Assembly: GCF_030373245.1 (NCBI RefSeq)
Contig: NZ_JAUCZF010000008.1
Coordinates: 113,865 to 163,809, forward strand
DNA: 49,945 bases
Origin: Hydrogenophaga sp.
GTDB taxonomy: Bacteria > Pseudomonadota > Gammaproteobacteria > Burkholderiales > Burkholderiaceae_C
Direction of reading: 5' to 3'
Numbering within the stretch: position 1 is the stretch's first letter; the number at the start of each line of letters is the position of its first letter. Under the pieces are notes generated by a model. It saw nothing but the letters and a program-made list of their open reading frames with translations. It made no database searches and was not told where the DNA came from. This document shows, one piece after another, positions 1 to 7,746 of this stretch. A program made the position numbers and the translations under genes.

Positions 1-15
1 CGGTGTTGTTGCCCT

Positions 16-252
16 CCCCGCGCCGGCTTCGCCGTCACCCCCCAGGGGGCGGCACTGGCGGACCGGCATAGTTGGTTCCGCGGTGCCCTGGGGCGCGCGG
101 CCTACGGACCGCTCGACGGGTTTGCGTGGCGCCTTGGCGGGGAGTGTCTTCCGAGCGGTCCGAAGGCCGCTCGGTCCCAGGACGCCGTCGGTCCGGCTCC
201 GCCGGCCGACCAGCGTCGCCCCCTGGGGGGTGACGGCGAAGCCGGCGCGGGG
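16..252. repeat. Palindromic intergenic element with perfect 36-bp inverted arms
   Basis: Bases 16-51 and 217-252 are exact reverse complements over 36 bp (left arm begins CCCCGCGCCGGCTTCGCC). A second, imperfect inverted pair lies inside (about 102-117 against 152-168, sharing CGGACCGCTCG-like cores). No credible gene fits here; the stretch is extremely GC-rich. It ends six bases from the stop codon of the glycosylase gene, so it may act as a 3' stem-loop for that operon. It looks like a dispersed REP/MITE-type element, but no second copy was seen in this window. Confidence 0.8.
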
Positions 253-257
253 GGGAC

Positions 258-1097
258 CTACTGGTCCATCGCCAGGCACAGGTCGGCCCAGGCCTTGGCC
301 TTGTCGGTGGGTGTGCGCAACAGGTAGGCCGGGTGGTAGGTCACGATCACCGGCACCCCTTGGTACCGATGCACCTGGCCGCGCAGCTTGCCGATGGGCT
401 CGTTGGTCTGGAGCAGGGCCTGCACCGCGAAGCGACCCATGGCGAGGATGAGGCGCGGCTGGAGCAGCGCGACCTGGCGGGCCAGGTAGGGTTCGCACTG
501 CGTCACCTCGGCGGGCAGGGGGTTGCGGTTGGCTGGCGGGCGGCACTTGAGCACATTGGCGATGTAAGCACCCTGATCGCCGGCCTCGCTGCGGCTGCGG
601 CCCACCGCGCGCAGCATGTTGTCGAGCAGTTGGCCCGCGGCGCCGACGAAAGGCTCGCCCTGGCGGTCCTCGTTTTCGCCTGGCGCTTCGCCGACCACCA
701 TCCAGTCGGCCTGGGTGTCGCCGACACCAAACACGGTGTTCTGTCGACTCTCGCAGAGCCCACACGCACGGCAGCTGGCCACGGTGGCCCGCAAGGTGGC
801 CCAGTCCATCTGTTCCACGCCTTCGGGCAAGGAGAATCTGGGTCGGTCGGCTGAGGGTGCGGCGACCGGCGCCACCAGAGGCGCTGAAGCTTCTGCACGC
901 TGACGCTGGGGCGCAGGTGCTGCAGTTTCGCGAACCGGCAGCACCGGTTCGGTGGTCTGCCGTGCGGGTGAGTCGTCGCGCGGCGCCCACACGCGCACCC
1001 CCATCTCGGCCAGCATGGCGCGCTGGCGCGCGTCGAGTGCGGGCACGAACGAGGTGTCGGGCGTCTCGTCCTGAGCCTCGGGTCGTTGTTTGCTCAT
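258..1097 (-). CDS. Uracil-DNA glycosylase, family 4 (Fe-S) type
   Basis: The 279-residue product should remove uracil from DNA to start base-excision repair. It has the family 4 active-site block GEAPGENEDRQGEPFVG at about residues 136-152 and the second motif HPAYLLR at about 255-261. Cysteines at 109 and 112, then 185 and 201, match the spacing of the four ligands of the [4Fe-4S] cluster of this family. The first ~95 residues are low-complexity Ala/Pro/Arg and not part of the fold. Its start overlaps the stop of rimI by 4 bp (ATGA), so it is the last gene of a tsaB-rimI-udg operon. The assignment is firm; the role of the N-terminal tail is unknown. Confidence 0.93.
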   Translation of the reverse strand: MSKQRPEAQDETPDTSFVPALDARQRAMLAEMGVRVWAPRDDSPARQTTEPVLPVRETAAPAPQRQRAEASAPLVAPVAAPSADRPRFSLPEGVEQMDWATLRATVASCRACGLCESRQNTVFGVGDTQADWMVVGEAPGENEDRQGEPFVGAAGQLLDNMLRAVGRSRSEAGDQGAYIANVLKCRPPANRNPLPAEVTQCEPYLARQVALLQPRLILAMGRFAVQALLQTNEPIGKLRGQVHRYQGVPVIVTYHPAYLLRTPTDKAKAWADLCLAMDQ

Positions 1098-1693
1098 GCC
1101 GCGGCTTCCTTGTCCGAAACGGATGCCAGCGGCAGGCTCATCACCACCGCATCTTCGCGCTGAAACTGGCCAGCCGGGTAGTAGCCACGGCGCAAACCGA
1201 CCTGGGTGAAGCCGTATCGCTCATAGACCCGGCGCGCCACGGTGTTGCTGAGCCTCACCTCCAGCCACAGGCACTGCGCCCCGCCCGCCCGCGACCACAG
1301 CACCAGCGCGTCCAGCAGGCAGCGCGCCCAGCCCTGGCGCTGGTGAGTGGGCGCGACGGTGATGTTGAGCAAATGCATCTCGTCCACGCCGGGCATGGCC
1401 ACCAGGTAGCCCAGCAGCACCCGGCCATCGGCGCGCACCGGGTGCACCACCTCACCGGGCAACGACTCGCCCAGCAGCAAGATGGCGGCATAGCCCGAGG
1501 CCAGCGAGTCGGCAAAGTGCTTGAGCGACCAGGGATGGGCGTAGGCAGCCACCTCGACCGCGCGCACCGTATCCAAATCGTGTTCGGTCATCGGGGCAAA
1601 GCAGGCGCGACGCTCGCCGGACGACGGAGCGTCGGACGGCCAGGGCAGCCCTGGCGGCGTCAGCGAAGCACATGGTTGGGCTGGCGCCTGCAT
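1094..1693 (-). CDS. rimI: Ribosomal protein S18-alanine N-acetyltransferase RimI
   Basis: This is a GNAT-fold acetyltransferase expected to acetylate the N-terminal alanine of ribosomal protein S18. The acetyl-CoA loop RQGWARCLLDAL and the closing GNAT segment with NTVARRVYERYGF are present. The ATG at 1693 is chosen because GAGG lies 8 bases before it and it starts 10 bp after the tsaB stop codon. A later ATG at 1591 would cut off the first strand (the FAPMTEHDLD region is the usual RPMT start of the domain). The product is 199 residues, about 35 longer at the N terminus than typical RimI. RimI next to tsaB is a frequent pairing. A general GNAT of other specificity cannot be excluded. Confidence 0.88.
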   Translation of the reverse strand: MQAPAQPCASLTPPGLPWPSDAPSSGERRACFAPMTEHDLDTVRAVEVAAYAHPWSLKHFADSLASGYAAILLLGESLPGEVVHPVRADGRVLLGYLVAMPGVDEMHLLNITVAPTHQRQGWARCLLDALVLWSRAGGAQCLWLEVRLSNTVARRVYERYGFTQVGLRRGYYPAGQFQREDAVVMSLPLASVSDKEAAA

Positions 1694-1703
1694 CGTCCGC
1701 ACC

Positions 1704-2534
1704 TCAGACATCGAGCGGTGCCACCGGCGCGGGCGCGGCCAGCCGAGCGAGTTGTTCGCGGCGCAACTGCTCACGTTCGGCGCTGGTCTGGGCCACTTTG
1801 TCCCGCACATACAAGGGCAGCGCCAGGTGCGCTGGCACTGCTTTGCCCTCGGCCAAGGCAGCGGGGGCCAGCTGCAACAGCGCACGCGCGGTGGGAAAGG
1901 CCTGCTGGCGCTGGCCCGGTACCTCGCTGAACTCGGCGCCATGGCCAACAAACACATTGCCCGCGAGCAGATCGGTACGGGCATCATGCGCGGCGTCGGC
2001 GGGCCAGGCGTTGCGCCACCAGTCCGCGACATCGCCGGGGGCACACAGCCGCGGCGGAGACTGCTCCACCAGACCGGCATCGCTCAGGCAATACGCCGCC
2101 ACGTACAGCTCGCCCATGCGCGCGTCCAGCAGCGCAGCGATCCGCCTTGGCGCAGGACCGCCAGCTTCAGCCTGCAAGGAGAGCGACTCGCGCGCCAACG
2201 CCTGCAGCGTGTCGACCGGCAGCACCTGCAGGCCGTCGGGCCGCTGCGGGCCACGTGCGCCATAGGCCAACCCCTGCACCACGGCGCAGGCCGTGCGCAG
2301 GCCGGTGAAAGAACCAGGGCCACGCGCAAATACCAGCGCGTCCAGCTCCTGCAGTGTCCAGCCAGCCTCAGCCAGCAGCGACTGGATCACCGGCAGCAAG
2401 GTCAGCGAGGCCTGAGCGGCACCGGGTCCGGTGTGCTGCCACATCGGCTGGCCCGGCGCGCCACTGCCCAGCGCGACCGACAAGGTGTCGGTGCTGGTCT
2501 CGATGGCGAGCAGTTTCAGGGTCGGCGCAGGCAT
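1704..2534 (-). CDS. tsaB: tRNA t6A biosynthesis protein TsaB
   Basis: TsaB is the scaffold partner of TsaD and TsaE in making N6-threonylcarbamoyladenosine at position 37 of ANN-decoding tRNAs. The 276-residue product begins with the ASKHA-fold strand LLAIETSTDTLSVALG and has the signature ARGPGSFTGLRTA at about 90-102. The in-frame ATG at 2534 is chosen because the family consensus starts within eight residues of it; upstream in-frame sequence is not protein-like. It is first of three genes read leftward (tsaB-rimI-glycosylase). The partner enzyme that makes threonylcarbamoyl-AMP (sua5) is also in this window, at 6725-7744. Confidence 0.94.
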   Translation of the reverse strand: MPAPTLKLLAIETSTDTLSVALGSGAPGQPMWQHTGPGAAQASLTLLPVIQSLLAEAGWTLQELDALVFARGPGSFTGLRTACAVVQGLAYGARGPQRPDGLQVLPVDTLQALARESLSLQAEAGGPAPRRIAALLDARMGELYVAAYCLSDAGLVEQSPPRLCAPGDVADWWRNAWPADAAHDARTDLLAGNVFVGHGAEFSEVPGQRQQAFPTARALLQLAPAALAEGKAVPAHLALPLYVRDKVAQTSAEREQLRREQLARLAAPAPVAPLDV

Positions 2535-2663
2535 GAGCCGATTATCGGACACCCCTTCTGAGGCGGACTGGGCCTGAGCAATGAACGCTTCCGGGCCACA
2601 AACCCGACCGGTCAGGTCGATGGCACCTTGCCGCTGCCAGCACCACCGCATAATGGAATTTCC

Positions 2664-4178
2664 ATGGTTACATCCGGTATCACCCTGCACCCGCTCGCGG
2701 CTCGCCTGGCGCGTTGCTGGGTCGGTCGCGTGCTCGCAGCGGTGCTGGCCGGCCTGGCCTTGCCTGCCTGCGCCCAGCTACCGCCCGCAATGAGCGCGGC
2801 ACTGCAGCGCGCGCAGGTGCCGCAGAGCGCGGTCTCGGCCCTGGTGGTACCGGTCGATCCGCCGCTGGCCGAGCGCTTGCGGCACCGGGCCGACGCATCG
2901 GTGAATCCCGCCTCGGTGATGAAGCTGGTGACCACCTACGCGGCGCTCGACCTGCTGGGCGCCGACTTCACCTGGGACACCCAGTTCCTCACCGACGGCA
3001 CGGTGGACCAGGGCGCGCTGCGCGGCAACCTCTATGTGCGCGGCGGCGGTGACCCCAAGCTCGTGCTGGAGCGACTGACTGCCGCCTTCATGGCGCTGCA
3101 AGACAAGGGCGTGCGCGTGATCCTGGGCGACATGGTGCTGGACCAGAGCGCCTTCGACCTGCCCGAGCACGACCCTGGCGCGTTCGATGGCGAATCCCTG
3201 CGGCCCTACAACGCCAGCCCCGAGGCCTTGCTGGTCAACTTCAAATCGGTGGTGCTCACCTTCCAGCCCGATCGCGCTGCCGGCGTGGCCCACGTGCTGA
3301 GCGAACCGCCGCTGGCCGGTCTGGCGATCGACGCCACCGTGCCTCTGGGGCGCGGCGGCTGTGGTGACTGGCGCGAAACGCTGCAGGCCCGGTTCGACAG
3401 CGCCGAAGCCATCCGGTTCGTGGGCAGCTACCCGGCCAGCTGCGGTGAAAAGGTCTGGCCCGTGGCCTACCAGGACCCGGCCAGCTACGCCGTGCGCTCC
3501 ATGGAGGGCCTTTGGCGCGCCAGCGGCGGCATGCTCACCGGTCAGGTGCGCGCCGGCCTCACCCCGCCGGGCGCCCGCCTGCTGCATAGCGCCGAGTCGC
3601 TCCCACTGTCCGCGATCATCGACGACGTCAACCAGTGGAGCAACAACGTGATGGCGCAGCAGGTCTTCCTCACGCTGGGCCGCCTGTCCCCGGCGCGAGT
3701 CGATGCCATGACCGAGCCGCGCGGACGCCTGCAGCCGATGCGCACCGGTCGCTTCGAGCGCTCGCGCGAAGTGGTCAGCCGCTGGTGGGCCTCCACCTTT
3801 GGCATCCGATCTGCACCGCCCACCATGGACAACGGTGCTGGCCTCTCGCGAACCGAACGCATCACACCCGAAGCCCTGGCCGAGCTGCTCAAGCGTGCCG
3901 CGCGCCACCCCCAGGGTGCACAGTTCGTGCAAAGCCTCTCGGTGGCCGGCGTCAGCGGCACGGCCGCGCGCATGGCTCGCGGCAACGACAGCGCCGCCCG
4001 CGGCAACGCCTGGCTCAAGACCGGCACCCTGCGCGACGTGACCGGCATCGCCGGCTACGTCAACGCCCGCAACGGCGCCCGCTACGTGGTGATTGGCTTC
4101 GTCAACCACCCCAACGCGCCAGCGGCCAGACCGGCACTGGATGCCCTGGTGGAGTGGGCGGCAGGATTGCCGGACTGA
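2664..4178 (+). CDS. dacB: D-alanyl-D-alanine carboxypeptidase/endopeptidase (PBP4, class C)
   Basis: This is a periplasmic peptidoglycan hydrolase that trims or opens D-Ala crosslinks. All three penicillin-binding motifs are visible: SVMK (about residues 84-87, within PASVMKLVTTYAALD), SNN (in NQWSNNVMAQQ) and KTG (in WLKTGTLRDVTG). A cleavable signal peptide with a hydrophobic core (VLAAVLAGLALPACA) precedes the mature part. The ATG at 2664 follows GGAA by five bases; an ATG at 2628 would add 12 residues in front of the signal. At 504 residues it has the length of PBP4-type enzymes, with the large insert between SxxK and SxN. Intergenic 2535-2663 separates it from the divergent tsaB. Confidence 0.94.
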   Translation: MVTSGITLHPLAARLARCWVGRVLAAVLAGLALPACAQLPPAMSAALQRAQVPQSAVSALVVPVDPPLAERLRHRADASVNPASVMKLVTTYAALDLLGADFTWDTQFLTDGTVDQGALRGNLYVRGGGDPKLVLERLTAAFMALQDKGVRVILGDMVLDQSAFDLPEHDPGAFDGESLRPYNASPEALLVNFKSVVLTFQPDRAAGVAHVLSEPPLAGLAIDATVPLGRGGCGDWRETLQARFDSAEAIRFVGSYPASCGEKVWPVAYQDPASYAVRSMEGLWRASGGMLTGQVRAGLTPPGARLLHSAESLPLSAIIDDVNQWSNNVMAQQVFLTLGRLSPARVDAMTEPRGRLQPMRTGRFERSREVVSRWWASTFGIRSAPPTMDNGAGLSRTERITPEALAELLKRAARHPQGAQFVQSLSVAGVSGTAARMARGNDSAARGNAWLKTGTLRDVTGIAGYVNARNGARYVVIGFVNHPNAPAARPALDALVEWAAGLPD

Positions 4179-4235
4179 AGGCGGCTGGCAAAGGATCGCC
4201 GACACTGCGGTCCTCGCATCCTCCTTTTTGCACCC

Positions 4236-4496
4236 ATGTCGCTCGGTGACCTGGTCGGCTACGCCGCCGCTTTTCTGACCACCGTGAGTTTTGTGCCCCA
4301 GGTCTGGCACACCCTTCGTTCGCGCGACGTGAGCGGCATCTCGCTGGGCATGTACGCCTGCTTCACCCTCGGGGTGTTTCTGTGGCTGATCTATGGTCTG
4401 GTGCTGGAAGCCTGGCCGGTGGTCATCGCCAACACCATCACGCTGGCCCTGGCGCTGGCCATTCTGACCATGAAGCTGCGGTTCGGACGGCGCTGA
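4236..4496 (+). CDS. SemiSWEET (PQ-loop) sugar transporter
   Basis: The 86-residue product has three membrane helices and the PQ-loop VSFVPQVWHTLRSRDVSGIS, the signature of bacterial SemiSWEETs, which dimerise to form a sugar facilitator in the inner membrane. The length and the second conserved block (YACFTLGVFLWLIYG) fit a complete protein. It lies 57 bp after dacB on the same strand and may be co-transcribed with it. The transported sugar cannot be told from the sequence. Confidence 0.9.
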   Translation: MSLGDLVGYAAAFLTTVSFVPQVWHTLRSRDVSGISLGMYACFTLGVFLWLIYGLVLEAWPVVIANTITLALALAILTMKLRFGRR

Positions 4497-4659
4497 GTAA
4501 TGGGTAAGGCGCAGTAAGTGCGTTCGGTGCCTCGGAGACACGTCCACTCGTTTACCCGCAAAGCAATTTCCAAAAACCAGTTTACGATTCTGGAATCGCA
4601 CGGTCGTTCTTTTTTCAGATGGTGCGCCACCTCAATCATTCCTTTCGCTGGAGTCCTTT

Positions 4660-5700
4660 ATGTTGATCAGAGCCTCGTTGAGTTCCGCAATTCTGGTCAT
4701 GACATTGACCCTTTCCGCCTGCGGCGGCGGCGATGACTACGACAAACTGGTGTCATTCGGAGACAGCCTGAGCGACGTTGGAACCCACCAAGTCGGTACC
4801 GTGGCAGCGGCGGGCGGAGGCAGGTGGACCGTCAATTCGGCCGCGGGTGGCGAAATCTGGACCGAACGCCTCGCTGTCAGGCTCGGCGTGGCGAGGCCCT
4901 GCGCGGCCGAGACCGGACTTTCGCCTAATCTGCCGGGCATCTCCGGAGCGCCGATCGTCTCCAAGCCTGGTTGTTTTGGCTACGCACAGGGCAGCGCACG
5001 CATTACCGACCCCAGGGGCCCGAATTCGATTGCGTTGCAGGCCTTGGGGCAGCAGAACTTAGGCCTCATCGCCAAACCCATGGCCGACCAGATGGCTGCA
5101 CATTTGGCGGCCACTGGGGGTCGCTACAACGGCAAGGAACTCGTCACTGTGCTGGCGGGCGCCAACGACGTGTTCATGGAATTGGCTTTCCTCGGCAATG
5201 CTGCGGCTGGTGGCGCTGCAGACGGCCCAACTGCTGTGGCTCGCCTCGGAGCAGCCGGTGCGAGACTCGGGCAGCTGGTCAAGTCCGAAATAGTCGCCAA
5301 AGGGGCGTCCCGAGTCTTGGTCCTCAATGTCCCCAACGTGGCAGGCACTCCGTTTGCGCGCGGCCTCGACATGAGCAACCCCGGCACAGCAGCCTTGATT
5401 GATGCCATGGTGGGCGCATTCAATACCGCCTTGAGGTCAGAGCTCACTGGGGTGACCGGTGTGCTGCTCGCCGACGCCTACACCCAGAGTCAAGACACAA
5501 GCCCTTACACCAACACCACAGACGTTGCTTGCGGAGCCAATGCGCTAGGTGGAACATCTCTGGTGTGCAACGCGGGTAACCTCAATAGTGGAGATGTTTC
5601 CCGTTACCAGTTCGCTGATGATGTGCATCCGAGCCCGTATGGCCAGCAAGTCCTGGCGGACTTCGCTGCACGCGAGATGGTTCGTGCGGGCTGGCTCTGA
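4660..5700 (+). CDS. SGNH/GDSL-family esterase, predicted lipoprotein
   Basis: The product (346 residues) starts with a lipoprotein signal ending LSAC, with Cys21 the likely lipidated residue. It then shows the four SGNH blocks: the nucleophile motif FGDSLSD (Ser36), a block II glycine in GYAQGSARI, the oxyanion block LAGANDVF, and the catalytic DDVH (Asp320/His323). The fold and the RWTVNSAAGGEIW segment resemble secreted esterases or lipases of the GDSL type, but the substrate is not evident. It should be anchored on the periplasmic side. It converges on a second, related GDSL gene (5767-6618), and both end in one shared terminator. Confidence 0.88.
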   Translation: MLIRASLSSAILVMTLTLSACGGGDDYDKLVSFGDSLSDVGTHQVGTVAAAGGGRWTVNSAAGGEIWTERLAVRLGVARPCAAETGLSPNLPGISGAPIVSKPGCFGYAQGSARITDPRGPNSIALQALGQQNLGLIAKPMADQMAAHLAATGGRYNGKELVTVLAGANDVFMELAFLGNAAAGGAADGPTAVARLGAAGARLGQLVKSEIVAKGASRVLVLNVPNVAGTPFARGLDMSNPGTAALIDAMVGAFNTALRSELTGVTGVLLADAYTQSQDTSPYTNTTDVACGANALGGTSLVCNAGNLNSGDVSRYQFADDVHPSPYGQQVLADFAAREMVRAGWL

Positions 5701-5717
5701 CGTGAATCAGTAGCCAA

Positions 5718-5748
5718 CAAAAAAGCCGACCCCGGGGTCGGCTTTTTC
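5718..5748. terminator. Bidirectional intrinsic terminator
   Basis: A perfect GC-rich stem, AAGCCGACC / GGTCGGCTT around CCGG, has A residues on the left and T residues on the right, so it can end transcription in both directions. It sits between the two convergent GDSL genes. Confidence 0.9.
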
Positions 5749-5766
5749 TTGGGTGAGGCAGCGCCT

Positions 5767-6618
5767 TCACCAGCGCCGGATGATCTGGTCGTAGGCGTAG
5801 TCACCAAACAGGCGGTGGGCTTCGGGGGTGAGATGGCGACCATCAGCGAACAAATAATCGACGTAATTGGCGTCGATCAGCGTGGTGGTGTCGCAAGCCG
5901 TTGCCACGGGCGGGACACAGACGGCGCTGGTCGCGTTGGTCAGGCCGTAGGCGCCGGGGATGCGCACCAGATCGTTGACGTAGAAGGCCAGGTCGATGAA
6001 CAGCAGGTTGGCGCCCAGGTCCTCGGCGTTGACTTTGAAGCTATTGTTGAACGCCAGGGCCGCGTCAGAAAAGGCCACGGTCTGGCCCAAGGCGATCACC
6101 TCGGGCGCCTTGCCCAGGTCGTACATGCCCGCCACCGCGACGAACTTGGCGCCTGAAGCAATCAGAGCGCGCACCGAGTCCGCCAGGGTCCTACCGGCGG
6201 TAGATGCGGAAGCGGTGGACACAAAAATGTCCTGCATCGGGGCGTTGATCAGAAACAGGTCATTCGCCCCCGGTGCGCCCGCAGCGGTGATCTGGCCAGC
6301 GATGTCTGCAACCGTCGCGTTGCCGGCGGCAAAACCGTCGGCGGCGGTGAGCGTGAGCCCATAGCGCGTCGCGATCTGGTCCACCCACAGCCTGGCCGAG
6401 CCGTCGTTGACGGTGAAGCGCGGGCTGCCCAGGAAGCTCAGGCCATCACCCAGCACGCGGATGCGCGAAGGCCGCAGGGCCGAGACGATGTCGCCATCGC
6501 CGCAAGCGCTGAGCAGCGCCGGGCCCGCCAACGCAGCGGCGCCCGTGAGCAGGCTGCCTTGAAGGAAGCGGCGGCGCGAGTTCTGCGCGGGAATGGTGCG
6601 AGGGGAATCGGATTTCAT
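5767..6618 (-). CDS. GDSL-like protein lacking the catalytic Ser and Asn (predicted pseudoenzyme)
   Basis: The 283-residue product begins with a twin-arginine type signal (NSRRRFLQG) that ends in a lipobox (LLSAC). It aligns with the convergent neighbour at 4660-5700 along the SGNH blocks, but block I reads VLGDGLS with Gly59 (codon GGC at 6442-6444) in place of the nucleophile Ser. Block III reads NAPMQDIF with Gln129 in place of the oxyanion Asn. The block II glycine (GFAAGN) and the DGRHLTPEAH dyad are kept. The frame is intact, so it is not a simple pseudogene. The ATG at 6618 starts the signal peptide; in-frame codons upstream are not signal-like. Hydrolysis by the usual mechanism looks impossible; a binding role is inferred. 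Confidence 0.8.
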   Translation of the reverse strand: MKSDSPRTIPAQNSRRRFLQGSLLTGAAALAGPALLSACGDGDIVSALRPSRIRVLGDGLSFLGSPRFTVNDGSARLWVDQIATRYGLTLTAADGFAAGNATVADIAGQITAAGAPGANDLFLINAPMQDIFVSTASASTAGRTLADSVRALIASGAKFVAVAGMYDLGKAPEVIALGQTVAFSDAALAFNNSFKVNAEDLGANLLFIDLAFYVNDLVRIPGAYGLTNATSAVCVPPVATACDTTTLIDANYVDYLFADGRHLTPEAHRLFGDYAYDQIIRRW

Positions 6619-6724
6619 GAAAGCTTTCTCTGGACACTCCGGGTCGGGACGATCCGGGGCGTTGAGGGGGAAGCTTAGTTTATCGGCTTGCCACCGATGG
6701 CTGGCAGGTGGTGGTGATTGGGCT

Positions 6725-7744
6725 TCAGGCCGCAGCCCGATGCAGGCGATCACTCACCCCTGCCCAGGCCGAATCAGCTGGCGGCGTTTCAACCCAGATC
6801 AGCGGCACGCCGGTGGCGTCGAGCTCGCGCATCACCGCAAACAGCTCGTGAGCGGCGCGCTGCGCGTCGTCGGGCATGCGCCGCAGCACCACGCCGCGCC
6901 CGGCGCGCAGGGCGGTGCGGGCATAGACCGCGATGTTTTTGGCGTCGGCACCCAGCACATCAAGAGCGGCCTGCAGTTGCTGGGCCGGCATGAGTCGCAC
7001 CTTGGCCCGGGGTGCGTAATGGGAAGCCAGCGTGCCGGAGGCGCGGGGCGAGGCTTCATCGCGCAGCTTCAGACTCAGGCCGGTGATGGCCTCGATCTGC
7101 GCAGCGGTGATGGCTCCCGGGCGCAGCAGCACCGGCGCGCCCCGCGTGGCGTCGACGATGGTGGACTCGATACCAACCGGGCAGGCGCCGCCGTCGAGAA
7201 TGAGCAACTCGTCATAGCCCAGATCGGCAAACTCTTCGCTCACATGCTGTGCCGTCGTCGGGCTCACGCGGCCGAAGCGGTTGGCACTGGGTGCCGCCAC
7301 GCCGGCCACACCCGCGGCCTGCGCGGCGATCAGGAGCGACTGCGCCACCGGGTGCGCCGGACAGCGCAAACCGATCGAATCCTGCCCACCGGCGGCCGCA
7401 GCAGCCACCTCGGGCCGCCGCGGCAGGATCAGGGTCAACGGGCCAGGCCAGCAGGCCTGCATGAGCGCCACGGCGAACTCGGGCACCTGGGAGGCAAACG
7501 GTGCCACCGCGTCGCGCCAGCCGGGCGCGCCGGCGATGGTCGCGGGCGCGAGGTGCACGATGAGTGGATGGTCAGCGGGTCTGCCTTTGGCCGCAAAAAT
7601 GCGCCGCACGGCCTGGGCGTCGTCTGCCCGCGCGGCCAGACCATAAACAGTTTCTGTCGGCATGCCGACCAGCCCACCGGCAGCCAGGCGCTGTGCCGCG
7701 GCCTCGATGGCGCCAGCCGCGCCAGACTGCAGGCGCAGTGGCAT
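6725..7744 (-). CDS. sua5: L-threonylcarbamoyladenylate synthase, Sua5 type
   Basis: This enzyme makes threonylcarbamoyl-AMP from threonine, bicarbonate and ATP, the first step of tRNA t6A synthesis. The YrdC-type N-terminal domain (about 1-200) has GLVGMPTETVYGLA and the AAKGRPADHPLIVH motif. A C-terminal Sua5 domain (about 230-339, containing SGTLASHYAPRAKV) makes it the long 339-residue form rather than the short TsaC. It begins 2 bp after the purK stop codon, so it is the third gene of purE-purK-sua5. Confidence 0.95.
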   Translation of the reverse strand: MPLRLQSGAAGAIEAAAQRLAAGGLVGMPTETVYGLAARADDAQAVRRIFAAKGRPADHPLIVHLAPATIAGAPGWRDAVAPFASQVPEFAVALMQACWPGPLTLILPRRPEVAAAAAGGQDSIGLRCPAHPVAQSLLIAAQAAGVAGVAAPSANRFGRVSPTTAQHVSEEFADLGYDELLILDGGACPVGIESTIVDATRGAPVLLRPGAITAAQIEAITGLSLKLRDEASPRASGTLASHYAPRAKVRLMPAQQLQAALDVLGADAKNIAVYARTALRAGRGVVLRRMPDDAQRAAHELFAVMRELDATGVPLIWVETPPADSAWAGVSDRLHRAAA

Positions 7745-7746
7745 GG

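Noticed and set aside
2778..4601. A 607-codon open frame on the minus strand across dacB and the SemiSWEET gene
   Set aside because: It is antisense to genes with clear family motifs, is rich in His, Gln and Gly as expected of a GC-driven reverse frame, and resembles no family.
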